Assembly (NCBI GenBank): GCA_034521575.1 | Contig: JAXHMJ010000005.1 | Coordinates: 248,001 to 312,000 of the forward strand | Length of the DNA: 64,000 bases | Reading direction: 5' to 3' | From: a candidate division KSB1 bacterium | GTDB taxonomy: Bacteria > Zhuqueibacterota > Zhuqueibacteria > Residuimicrobiales > Krinioviventaceae | Shown here: piece by piece, positions 29,123 through 38,865 of the stretch | Position numbering within the stretch: the stretch's first letter is position 1 | How the letters are laid out: each line of letters starts with the position of its first letter | The notes under the pieces: generated by a model | The model's input: only the letters and a program-made list of their open reading frames with translations | The model's database searches: none | What the model was told of the DNA's origin: nothing | Program-made: the position numbers and the translations under genes

Positions 29123-31891
29123 TTAATTACTTTCAATCTTGATTGTTTCACTCAAACGAATATCTTTGCTGGAACTGCCAATTTGAATTTCCCATAGGCC
29201 CGATTCCGTTTCAAAATCGTTCATTTGCGTGCTATAGAACGAGAACTCGGACACCGGTATGTCAAAAGTCAGAGTCTTGTTACGGCCGGGAGCGAGCGTT
29301 ATTCGTTGAAAACGCTTTAATTGATGAATCGGGGTTTTGATGGATGAATTGATCGCATGCACATAGACCTGGGCGACTTGATCACCTTTTAATTGACCTG
29401 TATTCTTTACTGTAAATTGTATTTTGACATTACCGTCCTGTTCAAGTTTTAAATCACTGTATTCGAATTGAGTGTATGACAGTCCGTGTCCGAACGGATA
29501 CAAGACCGGCTTTTCAAAATACATATAGGTGCGCGGTTGATTGATGATATCATAATTAGAAAAAGGAAAAAGCTGTTGGGTTGAGGCATAGAACGTTTGC
29601 GGGAGTTTGCCGCCCGGATTCACATCGCCGAACAAAACATCGGCAATGGCTTTGCCGCCAAATTCACCTCCATACCACGCTTCAACGATCGCATTGACTT
29701 TGCTTTCCGTTCCGGCCAGAGAAACAGGTCCTCCATTGACCAAAACAACGATCGTATTGGGATTAACGGCCGTGACTTTATGAATGAGATCCACTTGAAC
29801 CTGGGATAATTCAATTTCAGTACGATCAAGTTCCTCGCGGGAAATGTCCGGGGAGGTTCCAAGAACGAGAATGACCGCATCATTCCCGGCAGCTATTTTT
29901 TCCACCGTTTTAAAATCTTGTGTTCCAAAATCCCTTACCAATCTGGCAATGGCACCCAGACCATTATCATAGTATTCAAATTTAATTGTATACTCTTTTC
30001 CCGCCTTTAATTCGACATTGGCGCTGTTTTGCGCTTCACTATGGTCACGCCAGTCATCGATGACCAGATCTCCATCCACCCAAAGACGAGCTCCGTCATC
30101 GTTACTTGTTCCGATCCGATGGATCGTTTCAGACGGAACAAGGGTGCCTGTCCATCGTATCGAAAATTGATCATCCGGAATACCGGGGGCGGGAGAATCC
30201 GTGCCAAAATCAAAATTCACCACAGAATCGATACGGGTCAGGACAGGTTCACCGGACAAGTTCATATTATCAAAATATTCGCCTTTCAATCCGGTTTTAT
30301 GGCTGCCTTTAATCTTACCGTAATATTCCGGTTCAATGGGTCTTAATACACCGTCTTTGATCACCGAACCCAATACATAGTCGACATGAATTCCATATTG
30401 ATCTGCTTTTTCCTTTATGCCTTCAAGAGGACTGACCTGAACATTGGGCCAACCACTGTAAATTCCCAGTTGCGTTTTTGCGGCATTCGGACCGATAACC
30501 GCGATTGATTTTATTTCTTCTTCATCTAACGGCAATGCGCCATTGTTCTTGAGAAGAACAATGGATTTATGTGCAACCTTTAAGGCCAACTCGCGATTTT
30601 CACGACTATCGAGTTTATCCTCTGTAATGGAGCTATAAGGGACGCTCTCAGGCGGATCAAATTCACCCAATCTGAATCGCGCCGAAAGGACGCGTTTCAA
30701 AGCACGATCCAGGTCTTTTTCCTCCAGCAATCCCCGATCAAGCGCCTCCTGAAGATACAGATGATACAGACGCCCACAATTTAAATCACAACCGGCGAGA
30801 ATGCTTCTCGCCACAGCCTGAGCGCCGCTCTCGAAAAAACGATGGTGGTATACCATATCGGCAATCGCACCGCAATCCGAAACGACAAACCCGTTAAAGC
30901 CCCAGTTATGCCGAAGCAGATCGGTTAATAAAAACATATTTGAATTGCAGGGAACATGATTCAGTTCATTGTACGCGCCCATGATAGAATAGGCTTTACC
31001 CTCGACAATAGTTTGTTTGAATGCAGGTAAATAATACTCATGCAGATTGCACATATCCACATCGGAAGAGCTTGAATGGCGTCGCACTTCTTCATTATTT
31101 GCAATAAAGTGCTTGGGCGTGGCAACCGTTTTCAAATAATACGGATCATCACCCTGCATACCGGTTACGAACGCAACTCCCATACGGGATAAAAGATACG
31201 GATCTTCACTATAGGATTCTTCATTGCGTCCCCAGCGCGGATCGTGCGCAATATTAATCGTGGGACTCCAATAGGTTAATCCTTTACCGTCAACAGCATG
31301 GATAGCCCGGGCTTCATCCGAAATAACCGACGCCGCACGATGGACCAGATCGGGATCCCATGTCGCTCCCATGGCAACTGATTGCGGGAATGATGTCGCT
31401 CCGCTTGCTACAACACCGTGCAGGGCTTCATTCCAATAGTTATAGGCTGCGACGCCCAGACGGGGAATCGCATCCGCCATGTTGGTCGATTGGCTGATTT
31501 TTTCCTCAAGCGTCATCAAACGGATCAGGTCAACAAGTCTGTTCTGATAGGAATGCGGTTTGAACACATTTACGACCGCGGAACTTTTTACAGAGTTTTC
31601 CTGTCCCGTACCGGACAAGTACAATAAATAATAGCCGGGACGGGAAAACGTAGCCTCCGTAACGGGATTATCCGCCTCTTTGAATGTGACATTGGAATTC
31701 TGCGGGCATATCCATTCTACTTTAATATTGTTGGGAGAAACACTTCCGTTGAGTTGTACAGACCGGGTCTCTTCCCAGTTGATCATCTGAATACTGCCGG
31801 CATTGATTGTTATCGTATCAGCAAAAACAAAAGAGTATATGAATAAAAAAACCACAACTGTAAGACCTGATAAGGATATGTTTCGTTGCAT
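29123..31891 (-). CDS. GH3 beta-xylosidase/beta-glucosidase with PA14 insert
   Basis: The protein is 922 residues from ATG 31891. An ATG at 31930 overlaps the upstream GH43 stop (ATGA) but would put 13 extra residues before the signal (MQRNISLSGLTVVVFLF). After an Ig-like N-terminal domain the GH3 barrel begins LIRLMTLEEKISQ. The nucleophile aspartate is in FVVSDCGAIADM. A PA14 domain (GLKGEYFDNMNLSGEP ... DDGARLWVDGDLVIDDW) is inserted in the (alpha/beta)6 domain, and a C-terminal fibronectin-like domain follows. GH3 enzymes with this plan release terminal xylose or glucose from oligosaccharides. There is no sorting tail, so it is probably periplasmic. The overlap with GH43 suggests translational coupling. 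Confidence 0.86.
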   Translation of the reverse strand: MQRNISLSGLTVVVFLFIYSFVFADTITINAGSIQMINWEETRSVQLNGSVSPNNIKVEWICPQNSNVTFKEADNPVTEATFSRPGYYLLYLSGTGQENSVKSSAVVNVFKPHSYQNRLVDLIRLMTLEEKISQSTNMADAIPRLGVAAYNYWNEALHGVVASGATSFPQSVAMGATWDPDLVHRAASVISDEARAIHAVDGKGLTYWSPTINIAHDPRWGRNEESYSEDPYLLSRMGVAFVTGMQGDDPYYLKTVATPKHFIANNEEVRRHSSSSDVDMCNLHEYYLPAFKQTIVEGKAYSIMGAYNELNHVPCNSNMFLLTDLLRHNWGFNGFVVSDCGAIADMVYHHRFFESGAQAVARSILAGCDLNCGRLYHLYLQEALDRGLLEEKDLDRALKRVLSARFRLGEFDPPESVPYSSITEDKLDSRENRELALKVAHKSIVLLKNNGALPLDEEEIKSIAVIGPNAAKTQLGIYSGWPNVQVSPLEGIKEKADQYGIHVDYVLGSVIKDGVLRPIEPEYYGKIKGSHKTGLKGEYFDNMNLSGEPVLTRIDSVVNFDFGTDSPAPGIPDDQFSIRWTGTLVPSETIHRIGTSNDDGARLWVDGDLVIDDWRDHSEAQNSANVELKAGKEYTIKFEYYDNGLGAIARLVRDFGTQDFKTVEKIAAGNDAVILVLGTSPDISREELDRTEIELSQVQVDLIHKVTAVNPNTIVVLVNGGPVSLAGTESKVNAIVEAWYGGEFGGKAIADVLFGDVNPGGKLPQTFYASTQQLFPFSNYDIINQPRTYMYFEKPVLYPFGHGLSYTQFEYSDLKLEQDGNVKIQFTVKNTGQLKGDQVAQVYVHAINSSIKTPIHQLKRFQRITLAPGRNKTLTFDIPVSEFSFYSTQMNDFETESGLWEIQIGSSSKDIRLSETIKIESN

Positions 31892-31926
31892 TGAATCCTC
31901 AATGATTGATATCATATATATTGCAT

Positions 31927-33270
31927 TCATTTGCTAAAATGGATCCAGTCTATTTCAACGTCTTGATCTTTGTTCAGAACAATAAGGTTGTGTATTCCAA
32001 CCTGGTTTTGGGTCAAGGGTGAACCGACAATCTTCCAGCTTTTGCTTTCAGGAACGTTTACATGTGCAATGGCCTGGTTATCTATTTTGTTCAATTTTAC
32101 GTGCAAAGTGCAGCCGGTCTTTGACCTGGCTCTTATATGAACCGTTTTGAAATGCTTTTGACCAAAATCAACAGCGTTGTATTGTATCCAGGCGTTGGGT
32201 TCATCGAGTATCGTCTTCCAGCCCTCGAATGTATTGAGCGGATCCATGAATGCAATCGATGTACCGTCCTGACTTTTTTGGCTGTATCGGTCAATCTGAA
32301 TTTTTTGTGAAGCATTGGTTAAACCCACTCCTCTTAATGTCGGTATAACGCTTTGAATGGTACCCTCTTTATTAAAGAACAGGCTGTCAATCCTGACGGA
32401 TCGGTTCTTATCAAATTGGGGCGACAAATCATTATTATGATAAAAAAGATACCACTGATCTTTAAACTCGATTATCGAATGGTGATTGGTCCAGCAATCA
32501 AGCCTTTGCTCCATGATGATACCGGTTGGCTCAAACGGCCCGAGCGGATTATCACCTATAGCATATTCAAGTCGTTCCGTCGAATCCGCTACATGTGGAA
32601 AGGTCATATAGTAAACATTATTTCGCTCAAACACAAACGGTCCTTCTTTGAGTCCCTCATCCGGCAGGCCTTTGATCGATTTGGGTTCTGAGGCGAGTTC
32701 CACCATATTGTCTTTAAGCGCTGCTGCATAAAATCCTCCCCGGCCGGCCCAGTATAAATAAGCCTGTCCGTCTTTGTCGACAAACACGTTCGGATCGATT
32801 CCGTGTACGTTTTCAATGGGATCAGGTTGCGGAGTAAACGGACCGGAAGGATGATCCGCAATCGCAACACCAATACGAAAACCCCGGCCGTAGTTCTCCT
32901 TGGGAGGCGTGGGAAAATAAAAATAATACATACCGTCTCTGCCTATACAATCGGGCGCCCACATACTGTACGCGGTCGAATCCACCCACGGAACGCTGTA
33001 TTGGCTTATAATCACACCATGGTCGGTCCAATCCGTAAGATTTTCAGATGAGAACACATGATAATCTTGCATACAAAACCAGTTCTCCCGTTTCTGTCCT
33101 TCCACAGGAGGAATGTCGTGGGAGGGATAAAGATAAACTTTAGCGTTAAATACCCTGGCTGAAGGATCTGCGGTAAACTGATCCGTAATGATCGGATTTT
33201 GAGCAGATACACAAATTGTCCCCAAAAAAGAACAAACTGCCGCTAATAATAACGCTTTTAAATATATCAT
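31927..33270 (-). CDS. GH43 enzyme with C-terminal CBM6
   Basis: This 447-residue secreted protein has a signal peptide MIYLKALLLAAVCSFLG and a ribosome site GGAGTAAC 5-12 bases before the ATG. The GH43 propeller spans about 25-320. The base aspartate is in DQFTADPSARVFN, the middle aspartate in VHGIDPNVFVD and the acid glutamate in GLKEGPFVFERN. The last 115 residues match a CBM6-like beta-sandwich (NAWIQYNAVDFG ... IHNLIVLNKDQDVEIDWIHF). Its likely role is removal of arabinose or xylose from arabinoxylan oligosaccharides. It has no T9SS tail and is probably periplasmic. Its stop codon overlaps a possible start of the next gene, the GH3. Confidence 0.84.
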   Translation of the reverse strand: MIYLKALLLAAVCSFLGTICVSAQNPIITDQFTADPSARVFNAKVYLYPSHDIPPVEGQKRENWFCMQDYHVFSSENLTDWTDHGVIISQYSVPWVDSTAYSMWAPDCIGRDGMYYFYFPTPPKENYGRGFRIGVAIADHPSGPFTPQPDPIENVHGIDPNVFVDKDGQAYLYWAGRGGFYAAALKDNMVELASEPKSIKGLPDEGLKEGPFVFERNNVYYMTFPHVADSTERLEYAIGDNPLGPFEPTGIIMEQRLDCWTNHHSIIEFKDQWYLFYHNNDLSPQFDKNRSVRIDSLFFNKEGTIQSVIPTLRGVGLTNASQKIQIDRYSQKSQDGTSIAFMDPLNTFEGWKTILDEPNAWIQYNAVDFGQKHFKTVHIRARSKTGCTLHVKLNKIDNQAIAHVNVPESKSWKIVGSPLTQNQVGIHNLIVLNKDQDVEIDWIHFSK

Positions 33271-33405
33271 TTCAGTTACTCCATAATGATTTTTTTAAAA
33301 GAGGTCAATCCATGTAATTAAACGATAAGCACAGATTGAGATTCTGCTTTTTTCCAATTGATATTTTTTTACTCTCAATTCAATCATTTCCATGATAAAT
33401 GCTCA

Positions 33406-35991
33406 CTATTTGTTATTTTTGATCTCATTTACAGCATTCGAAAGAAATATATAATCAGCACAATTATCCAATACACATTCGTTCTGCCCCCACAAAAATG
33501 GCCAGTCCTCTTTGTTTTCGAGAAAATCCGGCTGCAGCAGCAAAAGACCGGGGACGACTCCACCCGCAATAAAGGTAAAATCAGCCCTGTTGCTCCCGTA
33601 CGTCACTTTTTTGGATACAGTGCCAACAGACGAAACAAAGGATAAATTCGAATAGGGATGGCAGCCGAAAATATAATCCAGACCTTTAAAAATATATTGG
33701 GGGCCAATAATATCCGGGTAAGCTTGATTTGCAAAATAATTGGTAACAGCCCAATTTATTACCATGCGATTTCCACCCCAGCCTCTAGAAATTATTGGAA
33801 CACCATAGGGATTTTCTTTTTCGAGTTCATCAATATAATATTTGTATTGAATAACATAATTTTCAAGTCGAGTCTGAAATTCATTATCCATATATGGCAA
33901 GGCTTGAAGTGCAGTGGAAATACTTACAGGCAAATTTTTATCTAATGATGGCCAGATCAATTCATCAAAATGCTGTATATATTGCTCTTTCTCTGTTGAA
34001 ATATATAGCTGAAGCAACGCCGTTAATTTCGCACTATTTCCAAACCATCTGGCCATCCTTGATGTATCAGCTTCTTTGAACAGATTAGACGTTTCTTTCC
34101 AAAGATTCTCAGCCATCACCAAACATGTATCGGCCAGAGGTTTGTCAAAACTCTGGAGAGCACGGTTCGAAGCAGCTAAAGCAGCAACAGTAAAACAGTC
34201 TGTCCAAGACGTTCGTTCCGTAAAGGCCCATCTGTCATCCAGGGTCCCGCTCGATTTACCATCGGATTCGTAGGGCTCTAATTCCGGATTATAGGGAAGA
34301 TTATCGGTTTCTGTTGATGCATCGCCAAGATGGTGATACTGGTGCAAATTGGGAACAATAATACCTCTTATCGGAAATCCAATACTTTTAATCTGTGCGA
34401 CCAAATTCAGGGTCCCGTGTTGAATCTGCTGTAGAATATCCGGTTTGCCATCCGGACGATGAATATCAACATATCGAGTCGCCTGATTAATATAGGTTTG
34501 ATCACGATCCAGGCCAAAATGTTCCCAGGTATCAACCAGGCTTAAAATAGCACCGCAATGAGATCCTGTTTGAATATCAAAATCGCCGGCATCGAACCAT
34601 CCGCCTACAGCCAGTCCGGGAATACGCTCCAGGGGCTTGTATTTTGTTCCGGTGGTCGGTCCCATGGAATAACCGTCAAAATGCTGATGATTAACGGGCG
34701 CCTGAAGCGCATCATCCAGAAACGGTACACCATGCCATGTACGATAGGCTTCGTTTACCTTCATATGATCCATTTGAACCGGAAACCAAACATCAAGTGT
34801 GGGATGCCAAATATCTTGATAGATATTTGTGTGAATGGGAAAAGTATTTGTTTTCTGATCGCCATATTTGATGTAATAAAGTCCCGGTTCTGTTACAGGT
34901 GTAAAGTCAATTTTTGCATATTGATACCGCAAAAATTGCCCCCATGCTTTCACATCTGATTTAAATATCTCTATAGATTTTCCTTCCGGTGTAACCTGAA
35001 CAACAGATGCAGTCACTAACGGCGTATCATTTTCATCTAATTCGATAACAGCCACTTTATCCTGGTCAGGAAGATATCCCACCTGAGAAAATCCAATCAT
35101 CGGCTCCCGTTTCCAATCGGGAATAGCATTGGGTTCCAGATACCAGGTAATGACTTTACCTGTTTTTTCTGGCGGAATCAAACTGCGAACAATAAACCAT
35201 CCGTTTTGCCCCAGATTGCGCCCATCAAAAAGCATTAATTCATTTTCATAAGAGCGAACTTTTACAAAACGTTCAGGGTCTTCAGGCGCCAGCACGATGG
35301 ATTGACCGGCCGCAAGAGGTTGGGGGACAATAAATTCATTCCGGCCTTTGTCATCAAAGGTGGAATGACCGGCAAACTGGAGAATTTTTTCCGATTTTGG
35401 TTTAATGGACGTATTGCCTGATGGATATAAAGGAAAAATTCCTGGTTTTCCATCGACCAGGTAAGTTTTTTCAAAATAAGATGCCGGCAGAAACTCGAAA
35501 TTTAATCCGGCCTGACCTTTTAGTTTTTTCGGAAGCGGTTCATCAAGATAAACACTGATTTCCACACCTTTATCTTTGGCTGATACACGGATCCTTGAAT
35601 CAAATCCGATTTCTTCATACCGCAGTACGACATCAATGGTGTTGTTTTGTTTATTCACATTGCGGTCAACAACTTTGGGAACCAGGTCCCATTGCTCCGG
35701 TGTATGCTGCAGTCTGATTGCGCCGCCTGTGGCCGTTCGGACACCGTGATGAATCAACTCGATGCCGGCGGTTTTCTCGTCAAAAAAGAATCCGTTGTAC
35801 TGATTGCTAAAGACCAACACATTCACACCCGGAGTTTCAAAATAACCCAGATCATTTACATGCAAGGTTTGAGCCGATATATTGCAGGTCAGAATAAAAA
35901 ATATAAAAAGAAAAAAAACTGTCGATTGTTTTAATAACAAGGTTTTTGCATTTTGAAAAAAATAACTGCAGTTTTTGTATGGACCGTACAT
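33406..35991 (-). CDS. GH9 glycosidase (endoglucanase family) with large N-terminal beta domain
   Basis: The protein is about 861 residues. ATG 35991 with AAGGAGTTGATC is preferred to a TTG two codons earlier. A signal-like segment ends near TCNISAQ. About residues 30-330 form a beta-rich region of unclear family, and an Ig-like domain typical of GH9 follows. The GH9 barrel has the catalytic aspartates in GGWFDAGDFD (about 467) and the acid glutamate in GQNECVLDNCADY (about 838). GH9 contains endoglucanases, cellobiohydrolases and exo-glucosaminidases. Here it might act on glucan or xyloglucan mixed with xylan. The usual active-site segment before the glutamate is HPYSNLSFVSSVG in place of the common NP.G.SYVTG, so substrate preference may differ. 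No sorting tail is present. Confidence 0.83.
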   Translation of the reverse strand: MYGPYKNCSYFFQNAKTLLLKQSTVFFLFIFFILTCNISAQTLHVNDLGYFETPGVNVLVFSNQYNGFFFDEKTAGIELIHHGVRTATGGAIRLQHTPEQWDLVPKVVDRNVNKQNNTIDVVLRYEEIGFDSRIRVSAKDKGVEISVYLDEPLPKKLKGQAGLNFEFLPASYFEKTYLVDGKPGIFPLYPSGNTSIKPKSEKILQFAGHSTFDDKGRNEFIVPQPLAAGQSIVLAPEDPERFVKVRSYENELMLFDGRNLGQNGWFIVRSLIPPEKTGKVITWYLEPNAIPDWKREPMIGFSQVGYLPDQDKVAVIELDENDTPLVTASVVQVTPEGKSIEIFKSDVKAWGQFLRYQYAKIDFTPVTEPGLYYIKYGDQKTNTFPIHTNIYQDIWHPTLDVWFPVQMDHMKVNEAYRTWHGVPFLDDALQAPVNHQHFDGYSMGPTTGTKYKPLERIPGLAVGGWFDAGDFDIQTGSHCGAILSLVDTWEHFGLDRDQTYINQATRYVDIHRPDGKPDILQQIQHGTLNLVAQIKSIGFPIRGIIVPNLHQYHHLGDASTETDNLPYNPELEPYESDGKSSGTLDDRWAFTERTSWTDCFTVAALAASNRALQSFDKPLADTCLVMAENLWKETSNLFKEADTSRMARWFGNSAKLTALLQLYISTEKEQYIQHFDELIWPSLDKNLPVSISTALQALPYMDNEFQTRLENYVIQYKYYIDELEKENPYGVPIISRGWGGNRMVINWAVTNYFANQAYPDIIGPQYIFKGLDYIFGCHPYSNLSFVSSVGTVSKKVTYGSNRADFTFIAGGVVPGLLLLQPDFLENKEDWPFLWGQNECVLDNCADYIFLSNAVNEIKNNK

Positions 35992-36339
35992 GATCAACTC
36001 CTTATGAGGTTATAATTAAAGTTGTAAAATTTTATTTTCAAATAGGTTATATGATATTCTCATTTTCAGTAAAGCTCACTCGTTCGAAAAAGTCATGCCG
36101 TCGCTAATTAATTTGGGACATTTAAGCTGACTAAATGCTGAAACCTGAAAATATATAACGATAAATACAAAGCTTTTAAATTTCATAACAATACCAAATT
36201 TCTTTTACACGTCGAATAGAATAAGCATATCGGCAAATTTTCATTTCAAGGTATTTATTCACAAAGCAAAATCAAATAATCAAAAATGCTGTCCAAAATA
36301 ATCATCTCTTATAAAGAATTATAGGAACTATTTCACCAA
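35992..36339. other. AT-rich intergenic region between GH127/146 and GH9
   Basis: No gene is visible on either strand. The sequence is AT-rich with many short A and T runs and would be the leader of the GH9 gene on the minus strand. I searched for a Bacteroidota -33/-7 promoter on the minus strand and found none with correct spacing, and I saw no clear hairpin terminator. Confidence 0.5.
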
Positions 36340-38745
36340 TCAATTTTTTATATGTTCAGATTTAAGCAAACGAATAAAATATACTGCTCCCGCAGTACTT
36401 TCCGCAAGCGCTTTAAATTTAACTCGTATATTATTTTTCCCTTCAATCATCCTGTTTGGAATTTTATATTCAACATCCTTAAATACTGATTGATACCATC
36501 TGCCTGTATTATCTTCAGTCAACAGTTTCTCATTATCGATAAATATATCAAATCTCCGGTTCCCCCATTCATAACCAAAATAATGAACCCTTAAAGACAA
36601 ATCTGTTTCTCCATTTGTATTCAAACGATAGCTAAAATACCCGCCAGCTTTGGCATCCCGCCAGAATTCATCCAAGAAAACGCCTGAATTCGAATTTAAA
36701 CTTTTCATATCATGATCAGTCTCCGGTTGCTGCTGACCCGGCGCGACCGAATCAATTGTACGATTTTCCAATGCAAGCTTGTTTTTTTCCGCTACGGCGA
36801 TTGAATCAATACGTGTTTCGTATTGATTTGGTGTCAATGCCATCCAGTACATCATATATCTTGCATCATGAATATTATAAAAAGGTTCCAGCACAAAATT
36901 TTGAGGATTTACCATTTTTAGATTTGAAATTTTAAATTGCAGGGGTTTATCCTCAATCGGTGTCAATTTATCGGTAATCCTGGAAAGATCATCCGCAATG
37001 AGTATCGGCGCTTTATCAACAGGCAGCCGTTTTCCGGCTGGAATTTGTCCCCACCTGCTGTCATCAGCCACCAAACCGGCCAAATCCTCTTTACCGGTTT
37101 GGGCACACAGCAGAATCGGACCATGCAAAAATGCTATATAGTCAGGGACATTGGGCAACTGTTCAACTGAATGATGCATGGGTAAAATAATCTGTACATT
37201 ATCGCCGGTTCTCCATAACCGTTCAATCGCAAAATAAAAAGACGGACGGGATTTAATCGGTATCGATTTGCCGTTAACCCTAATTTTTAATTCCCCGTCT
37301 TTTACCCAGGAAGGATAGCGAATCATCAATGCAACTCGAGCAGAGCCTCCTGTAACTGTTAATTTGGTTTTCGCTTGATCAGGAAAATTGGTTTCCTGTT
37401 TTATTTTAATACCTTTTTCTTTCCAATTTAATTCGGAAGCGATAAAGAGATTTACATAAATAGAATCTTTATGGCGTGTATAGATCATTTCATTGTATTT
37501 GCCATGATTTTCCATACCTGTACCCACACAACACCACATCGCCTCGTTTGGAGATGAGTAAACTCTATAATGACGCGGACGTGCCGGAGTAAAGTACACA
37601 TGACCACCATGTGCGGGATGTTGTATTGACAGAATATGATTGTACAAAGTTCTCTCATAATAATCCATGTACCTGACTGTAGGGTTAAACCTGAATAAAT
37701 GTTCGGTTAACTTGAGCATATTATATGAATTGCAGGATTCAGGGCCTTCGACATCGTTAATAAAATCACCGCATGCTTTCACACTTGGGAAATGCTCTTT
37801 TCTACTGTTCCCGCCAAATACCAGACTTCGATTTTGGGTTACAGTGTGCCAAAAGTAGCTGCTTGCCTTTGCATAGTCTTTATCGTTGGCAAGTTCTGCT
37901 ATTCGTTGAAAGCCCACAACTTTGGGAATCTGGGTGTTCGCATGTTTGTTATCGAGATTATCATTGCCCACTGACATGGGTTTTAGCAACGCCTTGTGAG
38001 AAAATCGTTTAGCGGCAGTTAGATACTTTTTATCACCTGTCAGTTGATAGGCATCAGCAAACATTTCGTTGATACCGCCGTGTTCCGAGTCAAGCATGGT
38101 TTGCATTTGGGCGTCTGTCAATTCAAGTGTGAGATGAATTCCCCAGTCACAAAATTTCAGGAAAATAGTTTTAGCTTCTTCGTTCCCGGCATATAGCCAT
38201 GCATCTCTCAAGCCGGCATACATTTTATGTATATTGTACCATGGCGCCCATGATCGCCGGTACGTGCCAAAATCTCCATTTTTTACAGAATTCCATATCG
38301 CTTCACTATTCGGCATCCCGCCTGCATATCCAATTCCCCAATCAGGATAAACGATTGCGTTTGCGTCCTGGCAGGCTTTAATTTCCGATATCATATATCT
38401 CATTCTTTTTCTACATTCGGAATTCCCGGTAGCCGCGTAATTCATCGCCATTGCCGACAAATAATGCCCGCCAACATGTCCATCTAATCCCGCCCAGTTC
38501 GGATAACCTGGCGCTTTTGGTTCCAGTCCCGCCTCTTTTCTATAGGGCGCTAACAGTCTGTCAATATCATATTCTAAAAGCACTTTAATGTTGAGATCAC
38601 GAGCATGTTTAAACGGTCCCTCCAACAATTTCACATCACCGACGGGAAAGGTCTCGGGATATAGTCTATCCTGCGCTTGAAGAATGAACGGCAATCCCGG
38701 ACATAGAAAAAAAAGGATCCATAGTTCCGGCTTTATATTTTTCAT
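36340..38745 (-). CDS. GH127/GH146-type beta-L-arabinofuranosidase (DUF1680)
   Basis: The protein is about 801 residues. The ATG at 38745 starts a good signal peptide (MKNIKPELWILFFLCPGLPF), whereas an upstream ATG at 38859 would add 38 unlikely residues. The (alpha/alpha)6 barrel shows GLDGHVGGHYLSA and YNIHKMYAGLRDA. The metal-binding residues known from this family are present: Glu and Cys in PESCNSYNML (about 333) and the Cys pair in MWCCVGTGMENHGKY (about 403), the first of which is the expected nucleophile cysteine. Beta-sandwich domains and a C-terminal domain (SVFKDVEYKIP) follow. These enzymes remove beta-linked L-arabinofuranose from plant glycans. There is no sorting tail. The start is 121 bases after the stop of the upstream GH10 gene. 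Confidence 0.87.
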   Translation of the reverse strand: MKNIKPELWILFFLCPGLPFILQAQDRLYPETFPVGDVKLLEGPFKHARDLNIKVLLEYDIDRLLAPYRKEAGLEPKAPGYPNWAGLDGHVGGHYLSAMAMNYAATGNSECRKRMRYMISEIKACQDANAIVYPDWGIGYAGGMPNSEAIWNSVKNGDFGTYRRSWAPWYNIHKMYAGLRDAWLYAGNEEAKTIFLKFCDWGIHLTLELTDAQMQTMLDSEHGGINEMFADAYQLTGDKKYLTAAKRFSHKALLKPMSVGNDNLDNKHANTQIPKVVGFQRIAELANDKDYAKASSYFWHTVTQNRSLVFGGNSRKEHFPSVKACGDFINDVEGPESCNSYNMLKLTEHLFRFNPTVRYMDYYERTLYNHILSIQHPAHGGHVYFTPARPRHYRVYSSPNEAMWCCVGTGMENHGKYNEMIYTRHKDSIYVNLFIASELNWKEKGIKIKQETNFPDQAKTKLTVTGGSARVALMIRYPSWVKDGELKIRVNGKSIPIKSRPSFYFAIERLWRTGDNVQIILPMHHSVEQLPNVPDYIAFLHGPILLCAQTGKEDLAGLVADDSRWGQIPAGKRLPVDKAPILIADDLSRITDKLTPIEDKPLQFKISNLKMVNPQNFVLEPFYNIHDARYMMYWMALTPNQYETRIDSIAVAEKNKLALENRTIDSVAPGQQQPETDHDMKSLNSNSGVFLDEFWRDAKAGGYFSYRLNTNGETDLSLRVHYFGYEWGNRRFDIFIDNEKLLTEDNTGRWYQSVFKDVEYKIPNRMIEGKNNIRVKFKALAESTAGAVYFIRLLKSEHIKN

Positions 38746-38865
38746 AAAAGTACCTGTCAATTGATGATTCAAACGCGCTCGGCAAAATAGTTTGCAGTCA
38801 CGTTGATTAACGATGACCATAGAAATAAAGTTTTTTAAAAAAGAACATCCTCTGGTCATATAATC

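Noticed and set aside
31927-31930. GH3 start at 31930 overlapping the GH43 stop
   Set aside because: It would place 13 extra residues before a good signal peptide that begins at 31891. The overlap may still matter for coupling.
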